From Acanthacorydalis orientalis (Eukaryota; Arthropoda; Insecta; Megaloptera; Corydalidae): 64,000 bases of DNA. Below are positions 47,030 through 57,782 of the stretch, one piece after another. Under the pieces are notes generated by a model. It was given only the letters and a program-made list of their open reading frames with translations, had not been told where the DNA came from and made no database searches. A program made the translations under genes and the position numbers. The stretch lies in assembly GCA_034766995.1 (NCBI GenBank), contig CM068322.1, forward strand, positions 5,793,589 through 5,857,588, written 5' to 3'. Each line of letters opens with the position of its first letter. Within the stretch, counting starts at the first letter, position 1.

Positions 47030-47330
47030 ACGGAAACCAAACGGTATTTTATTATGACAATGTTAAACAAAGCATTACTAAATTAACTCAAGAATGTCTG
47101 AAGTATAACAAAGTTAATGTTCTCCCATACCCTCTTTATACTCCAAATCTGGAATTATCAGACTTTCAGTCGCTCCCAGCAGTAAAGTGTGTTTTTAAAA
47201 GTTTTCATTCTGACAACCAAGCTATAGGTGCCTTGCACAAGTAGTTAAATTTACGAGATTACCTAGAATTACTCATAAAATTAATAACACTGATAGAATT
47301 AATATGTAATGAAAATATACTCTCTTAACA
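47030..47330 (+). pseudogene. Mariner transposase C-terminal scrap
   Basis: The plus strand reads YDNVKQSITKLTQECLKYNK, then VNVLPYPLYTPNLELSDFQS, then AVKCVFKSFHSDNQAIGALH and a stop. This follows the mariner C-terminal pattern DNARPHxxxxTxxxLxxLGxEVLPHPPYSPDLAPSDYHxF. The second Asp (YDN) and final Asp (LSD) are kept, while YSPDLAP has become YTPNLEL. No terminal repeats were found nearby. The PSDYH-like spacing resembles the cecropia/Hsmar1 lineage, so it may be a remnant of the autonomous partner of the deleted family described at 18247. That link is inference. Confidence 0.65.
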
Positions 47331-47429
47331 ACTGAGTAAAGTATATTCATGTTCTAATAACATACATAACGATCGTTAAATATTTCGCTATGATAAAAAG
47401 AGGTTTAATATAAAAGGTAGAAATGGACC

Positions 47430-47725
47430 AGTGTTCAAACACAGACTGTATGGGTATATAATTTTTTTATCCGCCCTTTTGTCAATTTCATTCTCTTTAT
47501 TGCTTTGTTTATATTGTAACGAGGACGGACGAGTGTCCGTTCATGATAAAACAGCGACCGTTCAAAACCGGAGGTCTTATGTTTTGTAAGAGTATCGGTT
47601 TTATGCTGAATCCGACAGGCAGTCGACACAAGAGCTTTACGACACCCGACGTATATTATTGCACACCAACTGCTGCGAAACATTACAGACGATATATCGT
47701 TTACATTTGTAAAAAATTAATACGC
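47430..47725. other. G+C-richer island, unidentified
   Basis: About 290 bases with open frames on both strands (47543-47743 plus, 47435-47683 minus) and a small hairpin CGGAC-GAGT-GTCCG at about 47526. CpG-containing words (CGACACCCGACG, ACCGTTCAAAACCGGAGG) are frequent. No domain or transposon end recognised. Both-strand openness suggests non-coding origin. Confidence 0.3.
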
Positions 47726-48049
47726 TCTACGTTTTCTTTATGAGCAATTCAAAACAATAGTATATTTTTTGTGTTATTCTGAACAAGATACATTTATTTC
47801 GACATATAAAATAAACATTACTTATGTATTATATAGGATTATTGAAATGAACACGAGAATAGATATAAAATAAAGAAAATCTTTTAACTAAGGTTAATGA
47901 ATAGATGTATCATTTATGAAATTTGGGTTATGCAAATTTCTCTAAATTGATTAAAGTGATGATAAGAGCTTACGTATAAAACAAAATAAAGTAGAAAAAG
48001 GACATTTGTTAACTTATATGTAAATTGAGGGTTATAGATACCCTCATAA

Positions 48050-48051
<2 letters not shown>

Positions 48052-48092
<41 letters not shown>
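48052..48092. repeat. (TA)n microsatellite
   Basis: Uninterrupted TA run of about 41 bases. Confidence 0.95.
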
Positions 48093-48095
<3 letters not shown>

Positions 48096-48323
48096 GAGTG
48101 TATGGAATGGTTTCAAGAATAATGATAAATTTGTAAAAAATTGTAACTTTATTTTTGAATGTCCCACATGCATTATTATAAATGCAATAATTAGTATACG
48201 CTGAAATCATTTATGTGAAATGAAGTATTTTCAATATGATGAATAATGTTTTATAAGAATTATTTTACAAATATATAATTAAAATTTTATTTTCTGTTTT
48301 TATATTATACAATATACTAATCG

Positions 48324-48341
48324 ATATATATATATATATAC
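48324..48341. repeat. (TA)n microsatellite, short
   Basis: TA run of about 18 bases. Confidence 0.9.
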
Positions 48342-48487
48342 TATAATTTTATGATTTCATATCTATAATCTCATTGATACATTGTCCTGGTAATATTTAT
48401 CCTTTTGAATCAGTTAAATCTCTGTTTTCCACTATTATTTTCGGCACCTGTGATATCTTCAGGTAGTTATTGAATACTAACCACAAT

Positions 48488-48612
48488 CTGCTCGTTCATC
48501 TTATTCTGAGACTCAGATCATTTTCTATCAGGATGGCACACATGTTGAAACTAGTAATGAACAGACAGCTTATTCAAAAAGACGAAGACCACTAGGTCAA
48601 CGTACCAACAGA
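48488..48612 (+). other. Exon-like open segment, duplicated at 14362-14470
   Basis: The frame is open for more than 50 codons and looks protein-like: SSYSETQIIFYQDGTHVETS, then NEQTAYSKRRRPLGQRTNRN. At its end, AACACAG followed by GTATAA is a passable splice donor. A diverged, frame-broken copy of the 3' part lies at 14362-14470, which argues for a repeat rather than a single-copy host exon. I recognise no family. Confidence 0.3.
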
Positions 48613-49122
48613 AACACAGGTATAAAAACATACAACTGTAATTTTAATCAAAGATGACGTTTAAAGTCAATAAATAGTTTCTCGTTTTAAATGATTTTTA
48701 TTTAAGTGTAGTGAAATGAGGTTTTGTGAAAATACTAAAATTTAACGAGAATTTATAAGATTTTTCTTCTTTTTCATTCTGATTTATATTTAAAATTAAA
48801 TTATTTTTTTCTTTAACCCATTAAACACCTCTACTCAAAATCGTAGGAATTTTCAGAAAGGCTTGATATGATGTTGTTCCAGATCGCTTCTTATTAATTT
48901 ATCCTTAGAAAGAACAAAATTAAAAAAATGTATTTCCATAGTGGGATGTTTTGTATACGTAACAGCGGTGACCAATGTTAGGATTATCAATAAAAATTTA
49001 AAAGTAAATAAAAAATAGTCTGTTTTAAATTTTAAAATCATTTGTTTTATTAAAATCCTTATCAAATGAAGTGATAGTTGCTAAAACACTTCGGATAGAG
49101 AAAAACGTTGCACTTTTTACAT

Positions 49123-49212
<90 letters not shown>

Positions 49213-49504
49213 ATATATATATGGCCAGACTCTTGCAGTCTATATCTATTTCACTTTTTCTCACTTTCGCAAAAATCGAAGAAGTTAATAATATAGTTCT
49301 ATTGATACTGAATCAATGTTTGCTCACATATAAAAAAGTTAAAAAAATATTTTTAGCAGAGAAAACAAATCCACAATTAATGTTACGTATACGCAACAGC
49401 GGTGCTTAATAGATTAACAGAAAATGTGTTTTGAATTTTTGGAATTTTTATATTTGCTTTTATAGAACATACATTGTCGAATTAATGGTAAAACTTTTTT
49501 TTAA
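48613..49504. other. AT-rich sequence with long TA tract
   Basis: TACGTAACAGCGGTG at about 48955 recurs as TACGCAACAGCGGTG at about 49388, a small shared word. Frames at 49071-49409 are (IY)n artefacts. Confidence 0.5.
49121..49222. repeat. (TA)n microsatellite, long
   Basis: About 100 bases of TA with several C interruptions. Confidence 0.95.
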
Positions 49505-49605
49505 AAAACCGGAAATTTCACACATGAATTATTCTCTCAATCAATAAACCACAAAAATCACATGTATTCAATAATTAATTATTCGTATATTTTTTTGTTA
49601 CTTAA
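49505..49605 (-). repeat. Dispersed repeat family R1, copy 8 (partial)
   Basis: On the minus strand: GAATAATTAATTATTGAATA, CATGTGATTTTTGTGGTTTA, TTGATTGAGAGAATAATTCA and TGTGTGAAATTTCC. The 5' box and 3' box are absent. Confidence 0.55.
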
Positions 49606-50192
49606 CAATGTCATCATATTTACAACGATACGGCACAGACAAATCAGTTTTTTTATGTATGAGTGAATAAATGAATAAAAGTTTATTGATCTTAGTATTT
49701 TCTATTTGTAATATGTATATTGTACGTATATTTGCCGTGTATTGTGCCGTTGTGTATCTAGGTGTGTTTGTAAAGTAAGTGTGTGTTATGTTTTTATGAT
49801 GAAATATGGTAAATTTAATATTTTGCGTTTCAATATCAAAATGACCATATTTTATTTATATACTGATTTAACCTAGCTGAGAATAAACTTATGTGATTTT
49901 AGTATGCAGTTTTTGATGATTTTTCAATGTTACGTGACCACTATCTGCTACACACTTGCTCTATCACAGAACCGTACTAAACACTTCACTAGATTTACTC
50001 GTATCTTCTTTGGAAACTGTTTATCTTTTCGCAGCTTTCATATATCTGACTTTTTTACAGGGAAAAGCCGAGATTTAACTTTTTAAAATTGAATCCTTTT
50101 AAAATATCTCTTCTTTCTTTTGTGCATCTCTAACTACTCACTTTATATTTATAATTAAACAAGTTATATGTGCGATCGTTTTCTTTACTGCT

Positions 50193-50240
<48 letters not shown>

Positions 50241-51430
50241 AGGCACTATAAGGCATATATTGAGGCACTTTAAATTAATTAAATGAATCGAAATTTGACT
50301 TATTTATAATTTTTATATATTGTTTGGCTATAAAAATGTGACAACTTTAAAGTGATCAACAAGAAATTCAAAACTAAAGCGTTATATGTATCTAAAAGAT
50401 TTATTTTTACTTTTTTTCACTTTTATTTCCTATTACCTCGTAACTAATTTCTCCTATGCAATACAGATGTCTTATGAACCATGATTGCAAATTGTTATAT
50501 TATTATACGTTTAATACTGCAAAAAAAATGTCGAATATAGTTTATAATTAAATTAAATACTCATATATTTTATAAATATAATATTGATTTACATTTTTTA
50601 TTCACATTGAGATATCACATAAGAGCTTATATCCAGGAAACAATTTTATAAAATTATGTCTTATATTTTACAAAATAAAATTTTATTTCATATTAAGCTT
50701 TATATTTATTTTTGTAACTCTGTGTTATATAAATTAATTCATTATGAATTATTTTTCTCAATTTTAATAAATTTAATGAGAGGTAAATTTATCATTATTT
50801 ACATTAGTTTTTCTATAAACACCTATATTAGTTTAAGTGTTTGCACTAATTTTATGTCAGTATTTATATTTTTTATAATTACAACATTTTCATAATCGAT
50901 AAAAAATAATATATACAAAAAAATGAAATTTAATAGTAAGTTGTGGTAGTTCAATTACCTCATATTTTTGTTTTTATATGACTTGTATAATTCTAGAATA
51001 TAATAATAAAAATTAACATACAAGACATATCAAATAAGATATGAAAAAAATATTTGCTGCACATCCTTAAATAAGCATTTTGTTAGCCATAAAAGCTTCC
51101 CTTTGAAAAAAGACTGAGAATAGGAAATATTTTATATATTTTTTGAACATTATAATGGAATACACCATTTAATGTATGGTATTTGCCAACATCAATAAAT
51201 AATGTCGTTTTATATTAACATTTTTGTTTTATGGTACTGGCATCGGGGCATTTTTCAATTTGAATATTCTGTAATGATAACATATAATAGTCATAAATTT
51301 TTCGAAATAATTATCTAAATAGAAAAATAGTTTATGGTACCAGATGTCATATATGCCACTTTCAATTACTTTTACTATTTACAAAATTGTTTATATCTCT
51401 AATATATTCTTAAAGCTTTACTAGTATTAA
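49606..51430. other. AT-rich sequence, no gene seen
   Basis: Contains the TA tract at 50196-50237 followed by a small repeat of AAGGCA/GAGGCACT units (50237-50272). The frames at 49904-50086 and 50656-50895 are not recognised. Confidence 0.5.
50196..50237. repeat. (TA)n microsatellite
   Basis: Uninterrupted TA run of about 42 bases. Confidence 0.95.
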
Positions 51431-51505
51431 ATCATCATCATCATATTCAGTGTCTATCAATCCATTGCTGGATAAATGCCTCTTTCATAATTTTCCATTT
51501 ACTAG
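51431..51505 (+). mobile_element. RTE-like retrotransposon 3' end fragment
   Basis: ATCATCATCATCATATTCAG is followed by TCTATCAATCCATTGCTGGA and TAAATGCCTCTTTC. This matches the widespread insect RTE-type 3' end, which carries a (CAT)n run followed by GTCCACTGCTGGACATAGGC and CTC. Only the untranslated tail is present. It runs directly into a TA/TG microsatellite. Confidence 0.55.
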
Positions 51506-51507
51506 TA

Positions 51508-51544
51508 TTATATATATATATATATATATTTATGTGTGTGTGTG
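51508..51544. repeat. Compound (TA)n(TG)n microsatellite
   Basis: About 22 bases of TA followed by TTTATGTGTGTGTGTG. Confidence 0.9.
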
Positions 51545-52389
51545 AAAATCAATAAAAATCGAATTAATAAGCGTTTTATAGAATATAAAAATGTGTAATT
51601 ATAGACTACAAAATTATTTTTTTAGTATTTTTGAATTATTTTCTCTTTCTAATTTGAAAATGTATTGAAATGAAATTTGTATTAGCAATTTGATAAATAA
51701 TTAAAAGATTTTTTTAAGATGATTTGTTTCATTATTTGTTTGTGAATGTTTTGTTTGTCAGAATTTTAAATGTTTTATTTCTATTGTATATACATTTTTA
51801 TAAAAGAATTACTAATCGAAAAAAAGTTCAAAATCAATAAACCTTCAAAAATGATTCGCCGCATAATGACATTTTTCGGTTGACAAACAGTGACACCAGC
51901 GGTGCACGTTATGTCGTTTTTCAATCACACGACACATTGACAACCAGTGACGACTCGTACTGTTATGCCGACTAATTGCCCTTTAAGCGATTTGTAAAAA
52001 TTCAATTAACCTTTTTTAATTCGAGTTATTTAAAAACGAATCTGTAATATGAACACGCTCAAATGTATTGAACAGAATAGAAAATTTATATTGATTTTAT
52101 TTTCGGAAATAATATTGTATGATATTATTTTTTACTTTAGTTTATTATAACAGTTTATAATAATTTAGTTTATTTTAACTATTTAATTCATTTATCTTAA
52201 CATTCTTTATAATAATTATCTTTTAAAAATGCATTTTAAATAACTAATTTTAAAAATCAACTACGTATAAAAAATTAAATTAAAATAAATCTATTAAAAT
52301 TTATTTTTTTTCATATGAAAAAGGTTATATTTAATATTTTTTAATTTTGTATGGAAGTTAATTGTTAATTTTTCAATGTAATCGATTAA
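51545..52389. other. AT-rich sequence, no gene seen
   Basis: A short stretch at 51850-51975 (GATTCGCCGCATAATGACAT; CACCAGCGGTGCACGTTATG) is richer in G+C and shows a repeated theme: GACAAACAGTGACACCAGCG at 51882 and GACAACCAGTGACGACTCG at 51939. No gene. Confidence 0.45.
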
Positions 52390-52964
52390 TTAGGTTGGTA
52401 GAAAAATAATTGCTGTTTGAGACCTTTATATTCATATACATTTTTCTATCCTAGCTGTTTTAAGTGGACCACAACTGTTGGATGAGTAACGTCTAAGTTT
52501 TGTGCAAGCTCTTGAATTGTGCATGGTTCTGATTCAACTAACACCTTCAGTTGATCATTATGCAATAAAGAAGGACGCCCGCGATCTTCTTCATATTCAA
52601 GTTTCTCGTCACCAATATGAAATTTTCGGAACCACCATTACATCGTACGTTCCTTAAGAGTACCCACACCAAAACTGTCATTTAGTTTGCAACCAGTTTC
52701 TGCTGCTTTACCATCCGTTTTGAACTCATACAAAAATTGCTCTTATTTAATTCCATATTTTCTTATTTTCTTTTCCATCTGTAATTAAATATCCCAATTT
52801 TAAGTAAAATTATTAATAAAACCAAAGTCGATTTTACCAAAATACAGACCGAAAAATTCACTTTAAAATGATATTAAGATGAACACAATGAAATGACACT
52901 AATTGAAAAAATTAAAGTTGGAATTCAAAAAACAAAAACAGCAATTACTTTTCTGCCAATCTAA
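52390..52964 (-). mobile_element. Mariner-derived non-autonomous element, copy D
   Basis: The left end is TTAGGTTGGTAGAAAAATAA, then TTGCTGTTT. The right end is AACAGCAATTACTTTTCTGC, then CAATCTAA, followed by TA. The minus strand carries the same mariner N-terminal fragment as copies A-C (FLYEFKTDGK-like start, a WWFRKFH-like block, and the second HTH near the left end). Length about 575 bp. It has the shortest spacer between HTH and terminus together with E. No catalytic domain. Confidence 0.8.
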
Positions 52965-53555
52965 TATTTAAAAAAAAATATATAATAATTACAATAAGAA
53001 TTTTTTTTTTGTTTCAAAGGTTTTTCAGTTAACTTCTGTTTTTATTTCCGTCTATATTTTCAAGAAAAGACTGCCATAAACAGTGTAACTAATCGCTGTT
53101 TTTCACTGAACAGCTCCAGATGGAAGTTGTAGGGACCGCAGAGTCCAATGAATTACGTCGAACACGGTACAATTTATCGGTAATCTTCGTGGCGGCGGTT
53201 GAAAACAACCTCAAGGCATAGAAAGATTTATACACACACAAATATATATATATATATATATATGCGTGTTTTATAGGTGTGTATATGTATAGATGAACGA
53301 AGAAGTCACTACGTACTGATAAACTTAGAGAGGATTTCGAAACTAGAACAAATGTACAAAGTTTTGTCTGCGATCAAAAGATACAGTAATAGCTCGCGGT
53401 TTCTGACAAACGAGGTTTATTCTGTTATAACCAGCTTGTAATATTGTAATATATATACACATTACATACATATTGTAATATTTGTAAATGAATTGAACCG
53501 AATCAATTGCGATTAAACATGGAAAATATGTCTTAATTGTACATCATTTTTTATT

Positions 53556-53559
<4 letters not shown>
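52965..53559. other. Mixed sequence with one exon-like island
   Basis: At 53087-53205 a splice-acceptor-like TTTTTCACTGAACAG precedes CTCCAG and an ATG frame, MEVVGTAESNELRRTRYNLS, then VIFVAAVENNLKA and a stop; GTAATC after the TCG Ser codon at about 53162 could be a donor. The island is much richer in G+C than its flanks. The remainder is AT-rich with a TA tract at 53231-53264. Confidence 0.3.
53231..53264. repeat. Compound (CA)n(TA)n microsatellite, short
   Basis: TACACACACAAA followed by about 22 bases of TA. Confidence 0.9.
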
Positions 53560-53608
<49 letters not shown>

Positions 53609-53611
53609 TAT
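53559..53611. repeat. (TA)n microsatellite
   Basis: About 50 bases of TA with one C. Confidence 0.95.
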
Positions 53612-54369
53612 TCAATTCTAAAACATTAAAATTCAAAATAAAGCTTTAAAATGTGTAGAAAATCAATAACCAATTCTAAATTATCTTTAAATTAAAATTT
53701 CGCATTTTTTTCTGTATTATAGGTGAACGTTAACATGAAAAATATTATAGGACTAAATTATGCAAAAAGGATACAATGTTAATACAAAAATAACAATCTA
53801 TTACCTATATTAATTTACTAGAAAATTTTCAAATCTTTTTTTACCTTCCTATATATAAAAATTATTCACGCTTAAAATGATATAAAACATTTTTTTTATT
53901 TTTTGTGTAGACCTGCTTACACTCTCACTATCCCGCTACACTCTACAAGTAGCACGTTAATCATTTCCATTCCCGATCATCAATGACTGGTTGATGGATC
54001 TCGCGTGGTGTCTGTTCTGAATGATTGAAATCAGTCCTATGCCTGTACATGGAGTACAACGAAAGAGGTGTATACGATTTCAATGTAAAACTGATGACAT
54101 TTATTCAAAATATTGTATTCACTGTAGTTTTATAATAAAAAAATTGCTACACATTTTAACATTTTATTTTATTGTTAATTTTTATAAACTTTTCCAATAA
54201 AGTGTCACGACTTACTCGGATTATAGATATCTATAATTTGTTAATATCTTTTATTTGTTATGGAAGAGCAATCGACAGCGAGCAGGAGGCGAATCCTCCG
54301 GGACTCAGCGAGCGAAGCGAGTAGGAGGCAGATCTTCCTGGTTATTTAAACAAAAAATATTTTACAAGT
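53612..54369. other. AT-rich sequence with two G+C-richer patches
   Basis: Patches at 53910-54070 and 54265-54340 differ in composition from their surroundings. The second holds an imperfect tandem repeat, AGCGAGCAGGAGGCGAATCC and AGCGAAGCGAGTAGGAGGCA. Neither was identified. Confidence 0.4.
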
Positions 54370-54542
54370 GAAATATTTTTTGAATCAGGACTACGCACAA
54401 CAATTCGAGAGCTTACACAAAAGTTAGGTGTTAGTCATCCAACAGTTCTAGACTACTTAAAAAAGTTAGGAAAATCAAAAAAAACGGTAAATGTATATGA
54501 ATTTGAAGGTCATAAACCGGAATTATTTTTCTATCAACCTAA
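54370..54542 (+). mobile_element. Mariner-derived element, copy E (5'-truncated)
   Basis: Only the right part of the family is present, but it is the best preserved. From about 54380 an uninterrupted frame gives RTTIRELTQKLGVSHPTVLD, then YLKKLGKSKKTVNVYEFEGH. This is the second HTH of a cecropia-type mariner transposase running straight into the right terminus (CATAAACCGGAATTATTTTT, then CTATCAACCTAA) with TA outside. This copy shows the junction between HTH and terminal repeat without gaps and can serve as the reference. Confidence 0.8.
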
Positions 54543-56089
54543 TAGTAAGGACATAGAAATGACATTCTATTTCTCATAAAAAGTTGCTAAAAATTTTTCA
54601 AAATGTTTAAATTTTCTAAATCATTTATTTTGAATATTATTTTTTAATCATTATTTATTATTTATATACAAAAATTATTGAATCACTCAATTAATATACA
54701 AAATAATTTATTACTCGTAAATAAAAAATATTAATTGACATTTATGACAGTAAATATCAAAAGACAGGTAAAAAGGATTGTAAAAGAGATAATGATAAAA
54801 AAATTAATAGAAAAAGTTGACTTTGAAAATAATTTCAAGATTTTTTAATTTTAAACAATAAATGCAATGCAATAAGCTCTTAAACATATTCGGGTCGAGA
54901 AAATTCAAGAAATAAATAGAATCTCTATCTGTATGGTGTATCTGAAATTAGGTTAAATGTTAATGTTAACGGTAGTGTCTTAAAATTATTGTTAAATGGA
55001 GCTTTCTCTTTTCTTACGAAGAAAAAATATTTCTGATGAAGAGAAATAACTTATATAATAACTAAAAGATCTGGTAAAAAACATATTTCTGGAAAACGTT
55101 GATGCTTCACTTAAAACAGTTTAAGAACTCGTTTAAAATGAGTAGAGTAAACTCATTTAAATATAGAAAACTTGGACAGGGAAGGCACAAATTAATCGTT
55201 AACAGGTATTCAAAATTAAATGAATATATATTGCTTTTCTTCTATTTAGTATTTGTCTTGTAATTTGATTAATTAAATTTAAACGAAATACTTTCAAAAC
55301 ACATTTTTTTCAAAGTCAAATATTTTTGATTTTTTAAAATCAATGACTTTTCTTGTCTAATTTAGTTTTACTGCAAATGGAGTTATTATTTTGGCTATCA
55401 TTGAGTTATCAACCTCTATTTTTCTTTTTCTTAATACATTTTCAACCGAAAAGGTAAATATAATATATCCATTTGCATTATGGCGCTGCACGACCGAATA
55501 AATGTTACTGTCGGCAATTTATTAAGATTTTCTTTTCAGTTGTAATTTTATGGACGTATCTGAAAATAACATGAATCTTGTATCATGCTTCATCTCGATA
55601 TTTATCGTAATAATTGTGTTTTAGTGTCAGTTGCATATTGAGTAATACGGTTAGTCTGCTTATACATACAAATTGGTACCAGTAACCAATAACAAGCTAC
55701 TGTTCAATATGTGATTAAGGTGTGTATTATTTTTTAACAATCTCCTAACTTTGGTTTCCTTAATTCCTAAGACCGATTATTAAGTAGAATCGAAAGATTC
55801 CCAGAAACAACTAAATTAAATGGTGACAACGACAAATAGTTAAATTAATGTTTTTAACCTATGTAGGGAAAATTTCAAAACTTATAGAGTAAGTGAATGT
55901 TGATCATATGTAGTTAAATAATAATCTCTATTTTCTATTTTTTATTTGTTGATTTAGGCTTTTTTTATAATTTTAAAGGGAAAATTCAGTAAGGAATAGA
56001 CGATATAATAGTTTTTAATTCCTAATAAAGTTGAGGTTCAACTTTTAATATAAAGCTACTTTTTCTTAATCTTTTTATTGAATTTAGAC
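54543..56089. other. AT-rich sequence, no gene seen
   Basis: No transposon ends, microsatellites or coding signals recognised; one of the few kilobase-scale stretches without a TA tract. Confidence 0.5.
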
Positions 56090-56093
56090 TTAA

Positions 56094-57782
56094 CACTAGA
56101 ACCGCGGCTGCGCCATTTTTGACCCATCTGCTCGTTCTTTCTTTTCCAGGTAATTTGGTTTGCATCTAGAAATTTAGATTTTTGTGATTTTCATAAATAA
56201 TGATTATAATCAATTTCAAATAAATTTAATTTTGATAGTGACAACTTTCCTTCGTAAAAATCACAATTTACCTTGAATCGCGATTGGGCCCATTTAGGCC
56301 CAGCGTTGATAAAAATGTGTTCACATCAATGAACACATTGTTATGTGTTATCAGTTTGTTCGTATTTTAACGTATTTTTGTGTCAATTTAATGGCGTATT
56401 GATGAGTTACAAGCTTTTATAACTATATTACATATGCGTCGAGTCACAAGATCTTGATTCGGTATGGTTAAAAGAGTGGGTAAACATCTTTATAAAAGCA
56501 ACGATATCTCGTGACAGATTCAGAGAAATAATACGATTTTAGAGATTCGAATTTAGGTCTATGAGATCCTAAAGATTGTAAAAAGACAAGTTTGCAATGG
56601 TTTAGAAAATTTTTGGTATGACTTTATTGCAAACGCACAGCTGTTATATACCTGGACCATATTTAACAATCGACGAGCAGCTTTTCCCTTCTAAATGCCG
56701 TTGAAGATTCACGGAATTAATGAGCTTCAAGCCAAATAAATACGGACAGAAGTATTGGATGGCTGTAGACAAAAAATCCAAATATATTGCGATTACATTC
56801 CCATACCTAAGAAAAGATGACACTAGGCCAAACGACGAGCGTCTTGGTGACTGTCGTAAAAAAGTAGCTAGAGCCATATATGAACAAGGGCAAAAATGTC
56901 ACATGTGACAATTTCTTTACGTATTTTCCTTTATCTGAAACTTAAGGAGCAAAGGCTACGATCCTTGTCGGTACCATGAACAAAGTTCGCCGGGAAATAC
57001 CAGTTTGCATCAAATACGCGAAAGAGAATTTGTACAGCACAGTGTTGCTAAAAAAGATGATATTTCTTTGATAGTTTATCAGGGAAAGAACAACAAAAAT
57101 GTTCTTATTCTGAGCACTATGCATCCTGATATGCAAATTGTGGAGGGTGGAAAAAAGAAACTTGATACCATATTATTTTATAACAGAACCAAATATAAAG
57201 TTGACGTGGTGGATCAAGTGGCTCGCAAATACACAGTTAAAGCCACATACAGGCGTTTCCCAGTTCACACTTTCTGCAACTAGTTTGACTTAGCAGCAAT
57301 AAATGACTGAGTCCTGTACAATACTCTGAATGAGAAAAAATGACTCGTAAAAACTTTATTCTTCAGCTGGGGGAAGAGCTTTCTGAAAGATACGCAGCGA
57401 ACAGAATAACACTTAACCGCGCCATAATCCCAGATAAAATCACTGAGCGACAAGACAAACAGACACGTTGTCAGGTAAAGTCGTCCTTCATGGGAAACAA
57501 ATCATTTGTGAAATACCACGCCTGTGAGAAAACTGTTTGCAACAAATGTACTTCTAACGAATATTATGTATGCTCATTACGCGACGACGCTTAATAATAC
57601 AACGCTCTAATTTTTTTGAATTATTGCACATTTAATTAAAGTACACTGAAAATATTTGTAGATTTTGAAATTAAAATAATTTAATATAGATAACATTGTA
57701 TTATTTAGTTGCTTCTTGATCCGCCAAGTCATAACTAACCTATCTACGGTTCTAGGGGGGCTCAAATCGCTGCCGTTCTAGT
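56094..57782 (+). mobile_element. piggyBac-like element with terminal repeats
   Basis: TTAA at 56090-56093 is followed by CACTAGAACCGCGGCTGCGC and CATTTTTGACCC. The other end, inverted, begins ACTAGAACGGCAGCGATTTG and AGCCCC. The two ends align over about 25 bases with a few mismatches. A second ACCGTAGATAGG-like copy of the end (CTACGGTTCTAGGGGG, 57744-57760) lies just inside the right terminus. The right-hand TTAA has decayed to ATAA. At about 1.69 kb the copy is shorter than a full element; the acidic N-terminal part of the transposase is missing. Confidence 0.8.
56480..57594 (+). pseudogene. piggyBac-type transposase pseudogene
   Basis: In order: a broken N-terminal helical block (KATISRDRFREIIRF); YIPGPYLTIDEQLFPSKCR with the first catalytic Asp; an in-frame TGA; KPNKYGQKYWMAVDKKSKYI; a shift, then NVTCDNFFTYFPL with the second Asp; ATILVGTMNKVRREIP; KNNKNVLILSTMHPD; KYKVDVVDQVARKYTVKATY with the third Asp (the family's GVDxxDQ); and a C-terminal part with CEKTVCNKCTSNEYYVC, the Cys-rich chromatin or DNA-binding finger. 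All three catalytic aspartates (positions equivalent to D268, D346 and D447 of the Trichoplusia ni enzyme) are still encoded, but I count at least three frameshifts and four internal stops. The active enzyme excises and inserts at TTAA without footprint. Confidence 0.88.

Larger units (their letters stand above)
47726..48469. other. AT-rich sequence with TA tracts
   Basis: No gene recognised. TA tracts at 48052-48092 and 48324-48341. Confidence 0.5.

Noticed and set aside
54265..54340. Bacterial contamination suggested by the GAGCGAAGCGAG word
   Set aside because: The patch is only about 75 bases and is embedded without a break in sequence that leads directly into a mariner copy typical of the window.
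56644..57136. Minus-strand frames of 77 and 64 codons
   Set aside because: Antisense shadows of the piggyBac-like transposase at 56480-57594.
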